Assembly (NCBI GenBank): GCA_964579415.1
Contig: CAZOGW010000056.1
Coordinates: forward strand, 1-19,108
Reading direction: 5' to 3'
Source: CAZOGW01 sp964579415
Lineage (GTDB): Bacteria; Actinomycetota; Acidimicrobiia; Spongiisociales; UBA5794
DNA: 19,108 nt
The stretch's first letter is position 1; every line of letters begins with the position of its first letter. A program made the translations under genes and the position numbers. The notes under the pieces are model-generated. The model did not search any database and was not told the DNA's origin. It was given only the letters and a program-made list of their open reading frames with translations. Below, in pieces: positions 6,507-14,391 of the stretch.

Positions 6507-7765
6507 CGGCGGCGACCGCACCCACGACCACAGAAGCGGTGAGGAGCCCTACGGAGGTGCGCCGGGCCCGGATTCTCGGCTTCGTCTACCTGGCGCTGGC
6601 GTTCGTGGTGTTGTGGTTCTTCGCCCGGGGGACGACGGGCGATGCCATCTTCAGGCTGGGTAGGGTCCCCGGCGATCTCGACGTCACGGTGCCGGCGCAG
6701 GGGGCCGCCTACCTGACCGCCGCCGTGCTCGCCTTTCTCGGCGGGGTGCAGCTCACCCGTGGCCTGGGCAAGTGGACCAACGTGGTGCTGGCAGTCGCGC
6801 TGGGGCTCGTCGCCTTCACGTTCCTGGGGTGGGCAGCCGCCGGCAAGTCCTTCAGCCTCACCGGCATGCTCACCACCACCGTCGCCGCAGCCACCCCCAT
6901 CGCCTTCGGTGCCCTCTCCGGCGTCATGTGCGAGCGCGTCGCCGTCATCAACATCGGCATCGAGGGAATGTTGCTCACCGGTGCCTTCATGGGCGCCTTC
7001 ATGGGGACGCTGTACGGGCAGTGGGTAGGCGTGCTGGCGGCGGCGCTCTCCGGTGGCTTGCTGGCCCTGGGCCTGGCGGTGCTCGCCATCAAGTTCCGGG
7101 TCGACCAGATCATCGCCGGCGTCGTCATCAACCTGTTCGCGCTCGGCCTCACGTCGTTCCTCTCCGCACAGGTGCTCGTCGAGAACTCCGCCCGGTTCAA
7201 CAGCCCCGGGGTGATGCGGCCGATCGCCATCCCCGTCCTCTCCGATATCCCCGTGATCGGCCCCATCCTGTTCAACCACAACATATTCGTCTACTCCCTG
7301 TTCATCATCGTGGCGTCGATGACCTATGGGTTGTTCCGGACGAGGTGGGGTCTCCGCTCCCGGGCCGTCGGAGAGCACCCCAAGGCGGCCGATACCGTGG
7401 GCGTCAACGTCTACGGCCTCCGGTACCTCAACGTGACGCTGGGGGGTCTGATCGCCGGCTTCGGCGGCGCCTACTTCACCCTCGGCTCGGTCGGGGCCTT
7501 CAACGAGAACATGACCGGCGGTCGTGGATTCATCGGGCTGGCAGCCATGATCTTCGGGCGCTGGCACCCGGTGGGGGCGCTGGCGGCCGCGCTCGTCTTC
7601 GGCTTCGCCGACTCGCTGCAGGTGAAGCTGGCCATCCTGGACACCGGCATCCCGTCCGAGTTCCTGCTGATGGCCCCCTACCTGGTCACCATCGTGGTGG
7701 TCGCCGGCCTCGTCGGAGGTGCACGCGCCCCCGCCGCCGACGGCCAGCCGTACATCAAGGAATGA
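6503..7765 (+). CDS. ABC transporter permease, second subunit (BPD_transp_2 family)
   Basis: The ATG at 6503 overlaps the previous stop (ATGA) and gives a 420-residue membrane protein. A longer open frame extends upstream, but it is only read-through of the other frame of the first permease. The core motif INIGIEGML (149-157) matches the first permease's FNIGVEGQM, showing paralogy. About 115 residues precede the core and include at least three hydrophobic segments, near 25-41, 68-82 and 92-112. The C-terminal part (GGRGFIGLAAMIFGRWHP and following) is typical of the NupQ-like partner permease. Its stop lies only 3 bp before heptad array D, with deoD following. Confidence 0.94.
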   Translation: MTAATAPTTTEAVRSPTEVRRARILGFVYLALAFVVLWFFARGTTGDAIFRLGRVPGDLDVTVPAQGAAYLTAAVLAFLGGVQLTRGLGKWTNVVLAVALGLVAFTFLGWAAAGKSFSLTGMLTTTVAAATPIAFGALSGVMCERVAVINIGIEGMLLTGAFMGAFMGTLYGQWVGVLAAALSGGLLALGLAVLAIKFRVDQIIAGVVINLFALGLTSFLSAQVLVENSARFNSPGVMRPIAIPVLSDIPVIGPILFNHNIFVYSLFIIVASMTYGLFRTRWGLRSRAVGEHPKAADTVGVNVYGLRYLNVTLGGLIAGFGGAYFTLGSVGAFNENMTGGRGFIGLAAMIFGRWHPVGALAAALVFGFADSLQVKLAILDTGIPSEFLLMAPYLVTIVVVAGLVGGARAPAADGQPYIKE

Positions 7766-7768
7766 TTG

Positions 7769-7800
7769 GTACTAAGTACTAGGTACTAGGTACTAGGTAA
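7769..7800. repeat. Heptad array D: GTAC-TAA followed by three GTAC-TAG units
   Basis: Units begin at 7769 (GTACTAA), 7776, 7783 and 7790 (GTACTAG), then a partial GTAA. The array starts 3 bp after the permease stop and ends about 11 bp before the deoD ribosome binding site (GAGGAG, 7811-7816). It is therefore inside what otherwise looks like one transcription unit. Confidence 0.92.
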
Positions 7801-7821
7801 GACATCTCACGAGGAGCTCCT

Positions 7822-8507
7822 GTGCCCACCCCCCATATCAATGCCGAGCCCGGCGACTTCGCCGAGACGATCCTGCTCCCCGGCGACCCGCTGCGGGCCA
7901 AGCACATCGCCGACACCTTCCTCGACGGGGCCGTCGAGGTGACCAACGTCCGCAACATGCTGGGATTCACCGGCACCTACCAGGACCGGCCCGTCTCGGT
8001 GATGGGCACCGGCATGGGAATCCCGTCGGCGTCCATCTACGCCAAGGAACTGATCACCGAATACGGAGTGAAGAACCTGATCCGGGTGGGTTCCTGCGGC
8101 GGCATCCGCTCCGACGTCGGTCTCCGTGACGTGATCGTCGCCCTCGGCGCGTGCACCGACTCGGGCGTCAACCGGTCCCGGTTCCGCGGCCTCGACTTCG
8201 CCGCCATCGCCGACTACGGGCTGCTGCGCTCCGCCGTCGACGCCGCCGAGGCGAGGGACCAGTCGGTGAAGGTGGGCAACGTGTTCTCCGCCGACCTGTT
8301 CTACCACCCCGACTTCTCCCTCTTCGACACCATGGAGAAGATGGGAGTCCTCGCCGTGGAGATGGAGGCCGCCGGCCTCTACGGAGTCGCCGCCGAGTAC
8401 GGCGCCGCCGCCCTGGCGATCCTCACCGTGAGCGACCACGTCCGCACCGGCGAGGCCACCTCCTCCGACGAGCGCCAGACGACGTTCAATGACATGGTTG
8501 AGATCGC
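7822..8507 (+). CDS. deoD: DeoD-type purine nucleoside phosphorylase, C-terminus lost in the gap
   Basis: The GTG start follows GAGGAG by 5 nt. The visible 228 codons align without gaps to the hexameric DeoD family: PTPHINAE at the N-terminus with His5, PGDPLR (20-25) for phosphate binding, IRVGSCGG, VEMEAAG with the ribose-contacting Glu-Met-Glu, and TVSDHVRT with the catalytic aspartate. The enzyme reversibly splits purine nucleosides with phosphate to base plus ribose-1-phosphate. Escherichia coli DeoD has 239 residues, so only about 11 residues are missing in the run of N. Position after the BMP importer genes links uptake to breakdown of the nucleoside. The only break from them is heptad array D. 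Confidence 0.96.
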
Positions 8508-8607
8508 NNNNNNNNNNNNNNNNNNNNNNNNNNNNNNNNNNNNNNNNNNNNNNNNNNNNNNNNNNNNNNNNNNNNNNNNNNNNNNNNNNNNNNNNNNNNN
8601 NNNNNNN
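8508..8607. other. Assembly gap (100 N)
   Basis: Exactly 100 N, the conventional placeholder for a gap of unknown length. It removes the last ~11 codons of deoD, the intergenic region, and the promoter and first codons of kgd. The true length is unknown, so other sequence may be hidden here. Confidence 0.98.
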
Positions 8608-11600
8608 TCACTCGGGTACCAACGACTTCATCATCGAGGAGATGCGGCAGCGTTATCGGGAGGCGCCGGCGTCTGTCAGCGAGGCGTGGCGGGACTACTT
8701 CGACGCCGAAGCTGCCGGCAACGGCGACGCCCCCAAGACCGCACCGGCAGCGGAGGCTGTCGCCACCCTGACCCCGCTCCGGCCGGCACCTGCCGAAGCC
8801 CGGCAGGTGCCGGCCTCCACCGCGCCTGTCACCCCGGCAACGGCCCAGCTGGTCGCCCCGGCGCCGAGCCCCGACGAGGACGAGCAGGTGCTGCGGGGCG
8901 GTGCCCGGGCCATCGCAGAGCGGATGGAGGAGAGCATCGAGCTACCCACCGCCACGTCGGTACGCACCCTCCCCGCCACCCTTCTCGAGGTCAACCGCCG
9001 GGTGATCAACAACCAGCTGGGCCGCCGCGGCCTGCGCAGCAAGGTGAGCTTCACCCACCTCATCGGCTGGGCGGTGGCCCGGGCACTCGGGGACTTCCCG
9101 GGGATGAACGCCGCCTACCGTGAGGTCGAGGGTCAGCCACGCCGGGTCCAGTTCCGCCACGTCAACCTGGGCCTTGCCATGGACCTGGCTCGCAGGGACG
9201 GTTCCCGCACCCTGCTGGTCCCCAACCTCAAGGCCGTCGACGAGATGGACTTCGAGCAGTACTGGGACGCCTACGAGGAGACGGTGCGGCGGGTCCGGGC
9301 GGGTGAGATCACCCCCGACGACTTCGCCGGCACCACGGCCACCCTGACCAATCCGGGCACCATCGGGACCGTGCAATCCGTGCCGCGGCTCATGCCCGAC
9401 CAGGGTGTCATCATCGGTGTGGGCCGTATCGGCCACCCCCCGGAATGGGAGGGCGCCGACCCCAAGACACTCGCCTCCTCCGGTATCGGGCGCACCCTGA
9501 CGATGACGTCGACCTACGACCACCGCATCATCCAGGGTGCCGAGAGCGGCATGTTCCTCAAGCGGATCCACGATCTCCTCCTCGGGGCCGACGGCTTCTA
9601 CGACGAGGTGTTCGCCTCCCTCGAAGTCCCCTACGTGCCGGCCCGCTGGTCGGTCGACTCCAACCCGCCTCCGGGCAGCCAGGAGTGGGCTGAGAAGCAG
9701 GCCCGGGTGTTCCAGCTCATCAACATGTACCGGGTGCGGGGCCATCTCATGGCCGACCTCGACCCGCTACGGCAGAACCCGCCCAGCACCCACACAGAGC
9801 TCGACCCTCTCACCTACGGTCTCAGCCTGTGGGACAACGACCGTGAATTCGCCACCGGCGGCCTCGGCGGCAGGACCCGGATGAAGCTGGGTGACATCCT
9901 GGCGATGCTGCGCGACGCCTACTGCCGCACCTCGGGCATCGAGTACATGCACATCCAGGAGCCCGACCAGAAGCTGTGGATCCAGCAGCACGCCGAGGTA
10001 CCCACCGAACCTCTGCCCGACGAGGTGCGCCGCCGCCTGTTGCGCAAGCTCATCGAGGCCGAAGACTTCGAGCAGTTCCTCCACCGCAAGTTCCTCGGCG
10101 CCAAGCGGTTCAGCCTGGAAGGCTCCGAGGTGGTCATCGCCCTTCTCGACGGGCTGCTCAACACCGCCGCCGACTACGGCATGGAGGCGGTGGCGCTGGG
10201 CATGTCCCACCGTGGCCGGCTCAACGTGCTCGCCAACGTGGTGCACAAGGGCCTCACCAACATCTTCCGCGAGTTCACCGGTGGCGAGGAGACCGACGAG
10301 AGCCACTTCTCCGGTGACGTCAAGTACCACCTGGGGGCACGGGGCACCCACACCACACCCGACGGCCGCACCGTCACCCTGGAGCTGGCCGCCAACCCCA
10401 GCCATCTCGAGGCCATCGACCCGGTGCTGGAAGGCATCACCCGGGCCCGCCAGGACGCCCGCGGCTACGGGGCCGAGGATCTGGTGCTGCCCGTGATGCT
10501 CCACGGCGACGCCGCCTTCTCCGGGCAGGGCGTGGTCGCCGAGACCCTCAACCTGTCCCAGCTCGCCGGTTACCACACCGGCGGCACCATCCACATCGTG
10601 ATCAACAATCAGGTCGGCTTCACAACGTCGGCCCGCGACGCCCGGTCCAGCTTCTACGCCACCGACGTGGCCAAGGCGGTGCAGGCCCCCATCTTCCACG
10701 TCAACGGCGACGACCCCGAGGCGGTGCTGCGGGTGACGCAGATGGCGTTCTCGTTCCGCGAGGCGTTCCACAAGGACGTGGTCGTCGACGTGGTCGCCTA
10801 CCGCCGGCTGGGCCACAACGAAGGCGACGAGCCCAGCTACACCCAGCCAAAGATGTACCGGGTCATCGACAGGCACCCCACGTTGCGGGAACAGTACGCC
10901 CACCGCCTCGTCAACGGCGGATTGGTCACCGAGGAAGAGGTGAAGGCGATGGGTGCCGAGTTCCGGGCACAGCTCGATGCCGCCTTCGACGCATCCCGTA
11001 CCCCGTCTCCGCAGCCCCACTCCGAACGCGGCTCGTCGGCGACGCTGATACCGACCCGCATCGACCGCGAGCTGGCCGACGGCATCGAGGCCAGCCTGCG
11101 TACCCTGCCCGACGGGTTCACCGTGCATCCCAAACTGGCCAAGCTGCTCGCCGACCGCGACAACCTGTACCGGAGCGGCCACGTCGACTGGGCGCTCGCC
11201 GAAGCCCTCGCCTTCGGCAGCCTTTCACTGGGCGGCACCCGCATCCGCCTCGCCGGCGAGGACTCGCAGCGGGGGACGTTCTCGCACCGCCACGCCGTGC
11301 TCGTCGACTACCTCGAGGAGTCCGAGCACACGCCACTGCAGCACCTCCACCCCGACCAGGCGCCGCTCGACATCTACGACAGCCTCCTCTCCGAGTTCGC
11401 CGCTCTCGGCTTCGAGTACGGCTACTCGGTGGCGGCACCCGACGCGCTGGTGATGTGGGAGGCGCAGTTCGGCGACTTCGTCAACGGCGCCCAGGTGGTG
11501 ATCGACCAGTTCCTCTCCTCCGGGATGGACAAGTGGGACCAGACGTCCGGTGTGGTGCTCCTCCTCCCCCACGGCTACGAGGGGCAGGGCCCGGAACACT

Positions 11601-12193
11601 CGTCGGCGCGCCTGGAGCGGTTCCTCTCCGCCGCCGCCGAGGACAACATGCGCATCGCCGTACCTTCGACACCGGGTCAGTACTTCCACCTGCTGCGCCT
11701 GCAGGCCCTCCACCCCGAGAAGCGGCCGCTGGTGGTGATGACCCCCAAGTCGCTGCTCCGGGCCCGGGAGAGCTTCACCCCGATCGAGGAGCTGACCGAT
11801 CTCGGATTCCAGAAGGTCATCCCCGACAAGGACGTCACCGCCGGGGTGCGCCGGGTGGTGCTCTGCTCGGGGAAGGTCTATTACGACCTGGTCGCCTACC
11901 GCCGCGCCCACGAGATCGACGACGTCGCCGTGGTACGGGTGGAGATGCTCTACCCCTTCCCCGCCGAGGACATCAACCGGGCGCTGGCGCCCTACGGCGC
12001 CGTCGAGGTGGTGTGGGCGCAGGAGGAGCCCGCCAACATGGGCGCCTGGCGGTTCATCTCCCGCTACCTGTTCGTCGAGGGTGGGCGCTCCAGCCGCGGC
12101 ATCTACCGCCACGAGTCCGCCTCCCCGGCCACCGGCAACCCCAAGACCCACCTCCGCGAACAACGCGAGATCGTGGAGAAGGCGTTTGGTTGA
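8608..12193 (+). CDS. kgd: Multifunctional 2-oxoglutarate dehydrogenase/decarboxylase (E2-E1 fusion), start lost in the gap
   Basis: About 1,194 residues are visible; mycobacterial Kgd has about 1,230, so little more than the extreme N-terminus is missing. Order: the E1 N-terminal helix (SGTNDFIIEEMRQRYREAP), an Ala/Pro-rich linker (about 31-90), an E2 acyltransferase domain with TSTYDHRIIQGAESG (Asp304 and His305 of the visible part), then the thiamine diphosphate-dependent E1 with SHRGRLNVLANV, HGDAAFSGQG (632-641) and NNQVGFTT, ending in the transketolase-type C-terminal domain. The enzyme decarboxylates 2-oxoglutarate and hands the succinyl group to the 2-oxoglutarate dehydrogenase complex of the TCA cycle. 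This fusion is characteristic of Actinomycetota, where GarA commonly regulates it; garA is not in this window. The stop is followed 1 bp later by an inverted heptad repeat. Confidence 0.97.
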
Positions 12194-12194
12194 A

Positions 12195-12245
12195 CGTACT
12201 ACGTACTACGACGCCGCCCCCGCCCAGTGCGTAGTACGTAGTACG
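12195..12245 (+). terminator. Perfect 16-bp inverted repeat built from heptad units, after kgd
   Basis: CGTACTACGTACTACG (12195-12210) is the exact reverse complement of CGTAGTACGTAGTACG (12230-12245). The 19-nt spacer is C-rich. The stem begins 2 nt after the kgd stop codon, and a short T run (12262-12265) follows some 16 bp after the stem. Placement suggests transcription termination or 3'-end protection of the kgd mRNA. The stem also contains four GTAC palindromes, so a protein-binding role is possible. Confidence 0.65.
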
Positions 12246-12258
12246 TGATACGTAGTAC
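12196..12258. repeat. Heptad array E: two GTACTAC units and four inverted GTAGTAC-type units
   Basis: Left arm: GTACTAC at 12196 and 12203. Right arm: GTAGTAC at 12231 and 12238, degenerate GTGATAC at 12245, GTAGTAC at 12252. The right-arm unit is identical to array C. This is the only one of the five arrays present in both orientations. Confidence 0.92.
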
Positions 12259-12269
12259 GTATTTTGCTA

Positions 12270-12299
12270 TTGGGATAACGTGGTACGGGTGGATAAGGT
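12270..12299 (+). promoter_or_regulatory. Possible promoter of the peptide transporter operon
   Basis: TTGGGA (12270-12275) and TAAGGT (12294-12299) are 18 bp apart and fit TTGNNN/TANNNT. The start of the binding lipoprotein lies about 170 bp downstream, giving a long leader. This is the best candidate in the intergenic region but remains a guess from motif alone. Confidence 0.35.
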
Positions 12300-12458
12300 G
12301 GGGGCTACACGCCCCTCGGTGTTCCAGGAGATGTTGGTTCGCAGTGCCGTACTTGCAGACCAAGACGGCTCACAGCCGGTTCACCTGGAACCCGTCACGC
12401 CCCTCCAGGGACGACGGAGAGCCGGGGACCCACGTGCGTTTACTCCCGAACACACAAC
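12300..12458 (+). other. Long untranslated leader before the peptide-binding lipoprotein
   Basis: I see no convincing gene here. It contains a small hairpin GGGGC/GCCCC (12301-12305 with 12311-12315) and a longer-range inverted pair GTTCCAGG (12321-12328) with CCTGGAAC (12384-12391). Together they could fold into a structured 5' leader. It does not resemble a riboswitch that I know. Confidence 0.35.
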
Positions 12459-12465
12459 AAGGAGG
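12459..12465 (+). promoter_or_regulatory. Strong ribosome binding site for the peptide-binding lipoprotein
   Basis: AAGGAGG, a perfect match to the anti-Shine-Dalgarno, lies 5 nt before the GTG at 12471. It fixes the start of the lipoprotein signal peptide. Confidence 0.85.
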
Positions 12466-12470
12466 CAGTC

Positions 12471-14210
12471 GTGAGACGCCCTTCGAATAGGCGACGGTTC
12501 GCTCTCGTCGCCGCGCTGCTCGCCATGGCGCTTGTCGCCGCGGCGTGCGGAGGCGAGGACGATCCCGCCGATACCACCGCAGCACCGGATACCACCGGCG
12601 CTCCCGAGGCAACTACCGCAGCACCGGATACCACTGCAGCACCGGATACCACCGGCGCATCCGAGGAGACCACCGCGGCTCCGGTCGAGGTTCCCACCGC
12701 TCTGGCGGGCCTCACCAAGGTCGATGACAACACGTTCACGGTGGAGCTGACGGCTCCCGATCCCGAGTTCCTGCTGCGCCTGGGCTACACGGCGTTCTTC
12801 CCGCTGCCCGCAGTGGCGCTGGAGGACCCGGCCGCCTTCGAGGAGGCTCCGATCGGCAACGGGCCGTTCCAGGTCGACGGTACCTGGGAGCACGACGTGC
12901 AGATCCCGCTGGCGAAGTTCGCCGACTACCAGGGCGACCAGGCACAGGTGGACAACTTCGTGTTCCGTATCTACGCCGACGTCAACACGGCGTACACGGA
13001 CGCGCTGGCGGGCAACCTCGACATCGTCGACACCGTGCCGCCGGACTTCCTGCCCACCTACCAGACGGACTTCCCCGACCGCAACGGTGAGTTCGTCACC
13101 ACCAGCTTCAACTACCTGGGCATCCCGACATACGTCGACAGCCTGACCCTCGATCACCGTCGCGCTCTGTCGATGGCCATCGACAAGCCGCTCATCATGG
13201 ACACCATCTTCTCCGGTGCCCGCGACCCGGCCTTCTCGGTGATCCCGCCGAGCGTCCAGGGCCGCGACAACGTGTGCGACAACTGGAACTTCAACCCCGA
13301 AGAGGCCCGCGCTCTGTGGGAGGCCGCCGGCGACCCGGGCCCGATCGAGGTCTGGTTCAACTCCGGCGCCGGCCACGATGCCTGGATCGAGGCCGTGGTG
13401 AACATGTGGGGCGAGAACCTGGGCCTGGACACCTCCTCGGTGACCTTCCAGCAGCTCGACTTCGCCGAGTACCTGCCCGTCATCGACGAGGGCGCCCTCA
13501 CCGGGCCGTTCCGTCTCGGTTGGCTGGCGGACTACCTGTCGCCGTACAACTTCCTCGACCCGCTGTACCGGTCCACCAACCTGGCCCCGGTCGGCTCGAA
13601 CTCCGCCCACTACCAGAACCCCGAGTTCGACGCCCTGCTCGACGAGGGCCTGGCTGCCATCGGCGCCAGCGGTGACCTGGCCGACGCCCTGCCGTCGTAC
13701 TTCGCCGCCGAGGATCTGCTGTGCCAGGACGTGCCGGTGATGCCGATGTTCTTCGGCAAGAACCAGACGGTGTGGAGCGAGGGCACGGGCGAGGTCGTCA
13801 TGGACGCCTTCTCGCAGCTCGACTACACCCGGGTGACCGCCGACGACGGCGAGGTCACGTTCTACATCGGTGAGCCCGAGCACCTGTTCCCGACGAACAC
13901 CAACGAGTCCGAAGGTGGCGCCGTGCTCGGTGCCCTCTTCACCGGCCCGGTTGTCTTCGACGCCGAGACCTCGGAGCTCGAGTACGGCAACGCCGAATCG
14001 GTCGTGACCGAGGACGGTGGCCAGACCTGGACCATCACCCTCAGGGACGGATGGACGTTCCACAACGGCGAGCCGGTGACCGCCGACTCGTACATCAACG
14101 CGTGGAACTTCGGCGCCCTCGGCTCGAACGGTCAGCAGAACAACAGCTTCTACGCCAACATCGTCGGCTACTCCGACATGAACCCGCCCAGCGAGGAGGG
14201 TGACGGCTGA
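12471..14210 (+). CDS. Family-5 peptide-binding lipoprotein with circularly permuted domain order
   Basis: This 579-residue secreted lipoprotein should capture peptides for the permeases downstream. The signal peptide ends at lipobox VAAAC (Cys26) and a Thr/Ala/Pro/Asp linker runs to about residue 73. The order is then abnormal. Residues about 77-450 (from LAGLTKVDDNTFTVELTAPD through NGPFQV, IYADVNTAYTDALAGNLDIV and RRALSMAIDKPLI to VVMDAFSQLDYTR) match the middle and C-terminal parts of OppA-like proteins. Residues 461-579 (from EVTFYIGEPEHLFPTNTNES through LFTGPVVFD, WTITLRDGWTFHNGEPVTAD and IVGYSDMN) match the segment that normally follows the signal peptide. All the expected material is present once, in one uninterrupted frame, and the order is rotated. 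A perfect ribosome binding site precedes the gene and a strong hairpin follows it. Assignment to the family is firm; the permutation rests on recalled family order. Confidence 0.92.
   Translation: MRRPSNRRRFALVAALLAMALVAAACGGEDDPADTTAAPDTTGAPEATTAAPDTTAAPDTTGASEETTAAPVEVPTALAGLTKVDDNTFTVELTAPDPEFLLRLGYTAFFPLPAVALEDPAAFEEAPIGNGPFQVDGTWEHDVQIPLAKFADYQGDQAQVDNFVFRIYADVNTAYTDALAGNLDIVDTVPPDFLPTYQTDFPDRNGEFVTTSFNYLGIPTYVDSLTLDHRRALSMAIDKPLIMDTIFSGARDPAFSVIPPSVQGRDNVCDNWNFNPEEARALWEAAGDPGPIEVWFNSGAGHDAWIEAVVNMWGENLGLDTSSVTFQQLDFAEYLPVIDEGALTGPFRLGWLADYLSPYNFLDPLYRSTNLAPVGSNSAHYQNPEFDALLDEGLAAIGASGDLADALPSYFAAEDLLCQDVPVMPMFFGKNQTVWSEGTGEVVMDAFSQLDYTRVTADDGEVTFYIGEPEHLFPTNTNESEGGAVLGALFTGPVVFDAETSELEYGNAESVVTEDGGQTWTITLRDGWTFHNGEPVTADSYINAWNFGALGSNGQQNNSFYANIVGYSDMNPPSEEGDG
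12570..12683 (+). repeat. Coding repeats in the lipoprotein linker
   Basis: The linker (residues 34-71) is built from variants of DTTAAP, DTTGAP and EATTAAP. At DNA level GCACCGGATACCACCGGCGC occurs twice (12582-12601 and 12639-12658), offset by 57 bp or 19 codons, so replication slippage could change the linker length without a frameshift. The BMP lipoprotein has a similar linker at about 2641-2715. Confidence 0.8.
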
Positions 14211-14234
14211 GCCGTCTCACTCTTCCGAATCGAC

Positions 14235-14264
14235 AGAGAGGGGTGGCCACGGCCACCCCTCTCT
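14235..14264 (+). terminator. Strong hairpin terminator after the peptide-binding lipoprotein
   Basis: AGAGAGGGGTGGCC (14235-14248) is the exact reverse complement of GGCCACCCCTCTCT (14251-14264), giving a 12-14 bp stem. It lies 24 bp after the stop and has no clear T tract. It probably reduces read-through into the permease genes. Confidence 0.8.
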
Positions 14265-14317
14265 CGCGTTCCAGGCCACCCCGGCGGGCTTGCCGTGCAT
14301 GGCCTCGACCGTCCGGC

Positions 14318-14323
14318 TAGCCT
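14318..14323 (+). promoter_or_regulatory. Possible -10 box before the first peptide permease
   Basis: TAGCCT fits TANNNT and is followed by CGCCA, echoing the sequences after the -10 candidates at 2463 and 3777. No good -35 lies at the right distance (TTGCCG at 14290 is 22 bp away). A start here would give a leader of about 60 nt. Confidence 0.25.
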
Positions 14324-14391
14324 CGCCAGATCAGGACGCCCGGCGGCCAGGAACCGCCAGGCAGGACCACTAGGGCAAGGGGAGTAGGGCC

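Noticed and set aside
9767..11182. A 471-codon minus-strand open frame opposite kgd, and other similar long antisense frames.
   Set aside because: Shadow ORF over conserved Kgd domains; no protein family features.
785..12258. Heptad arrays considered as CRISPR.
   Set aside because: The units are 7 bp with no spacers, and no cas genes are present.
12280..12474. A 64-codon plus-strand ORF that would overlap the peptide-binding lipoprotein start (GTGA).
   Set aside because: No ribosome binding site, no recognisable motif, and atypical composition. It covers the leader and the strong AAGGAGG that serves the real gene.
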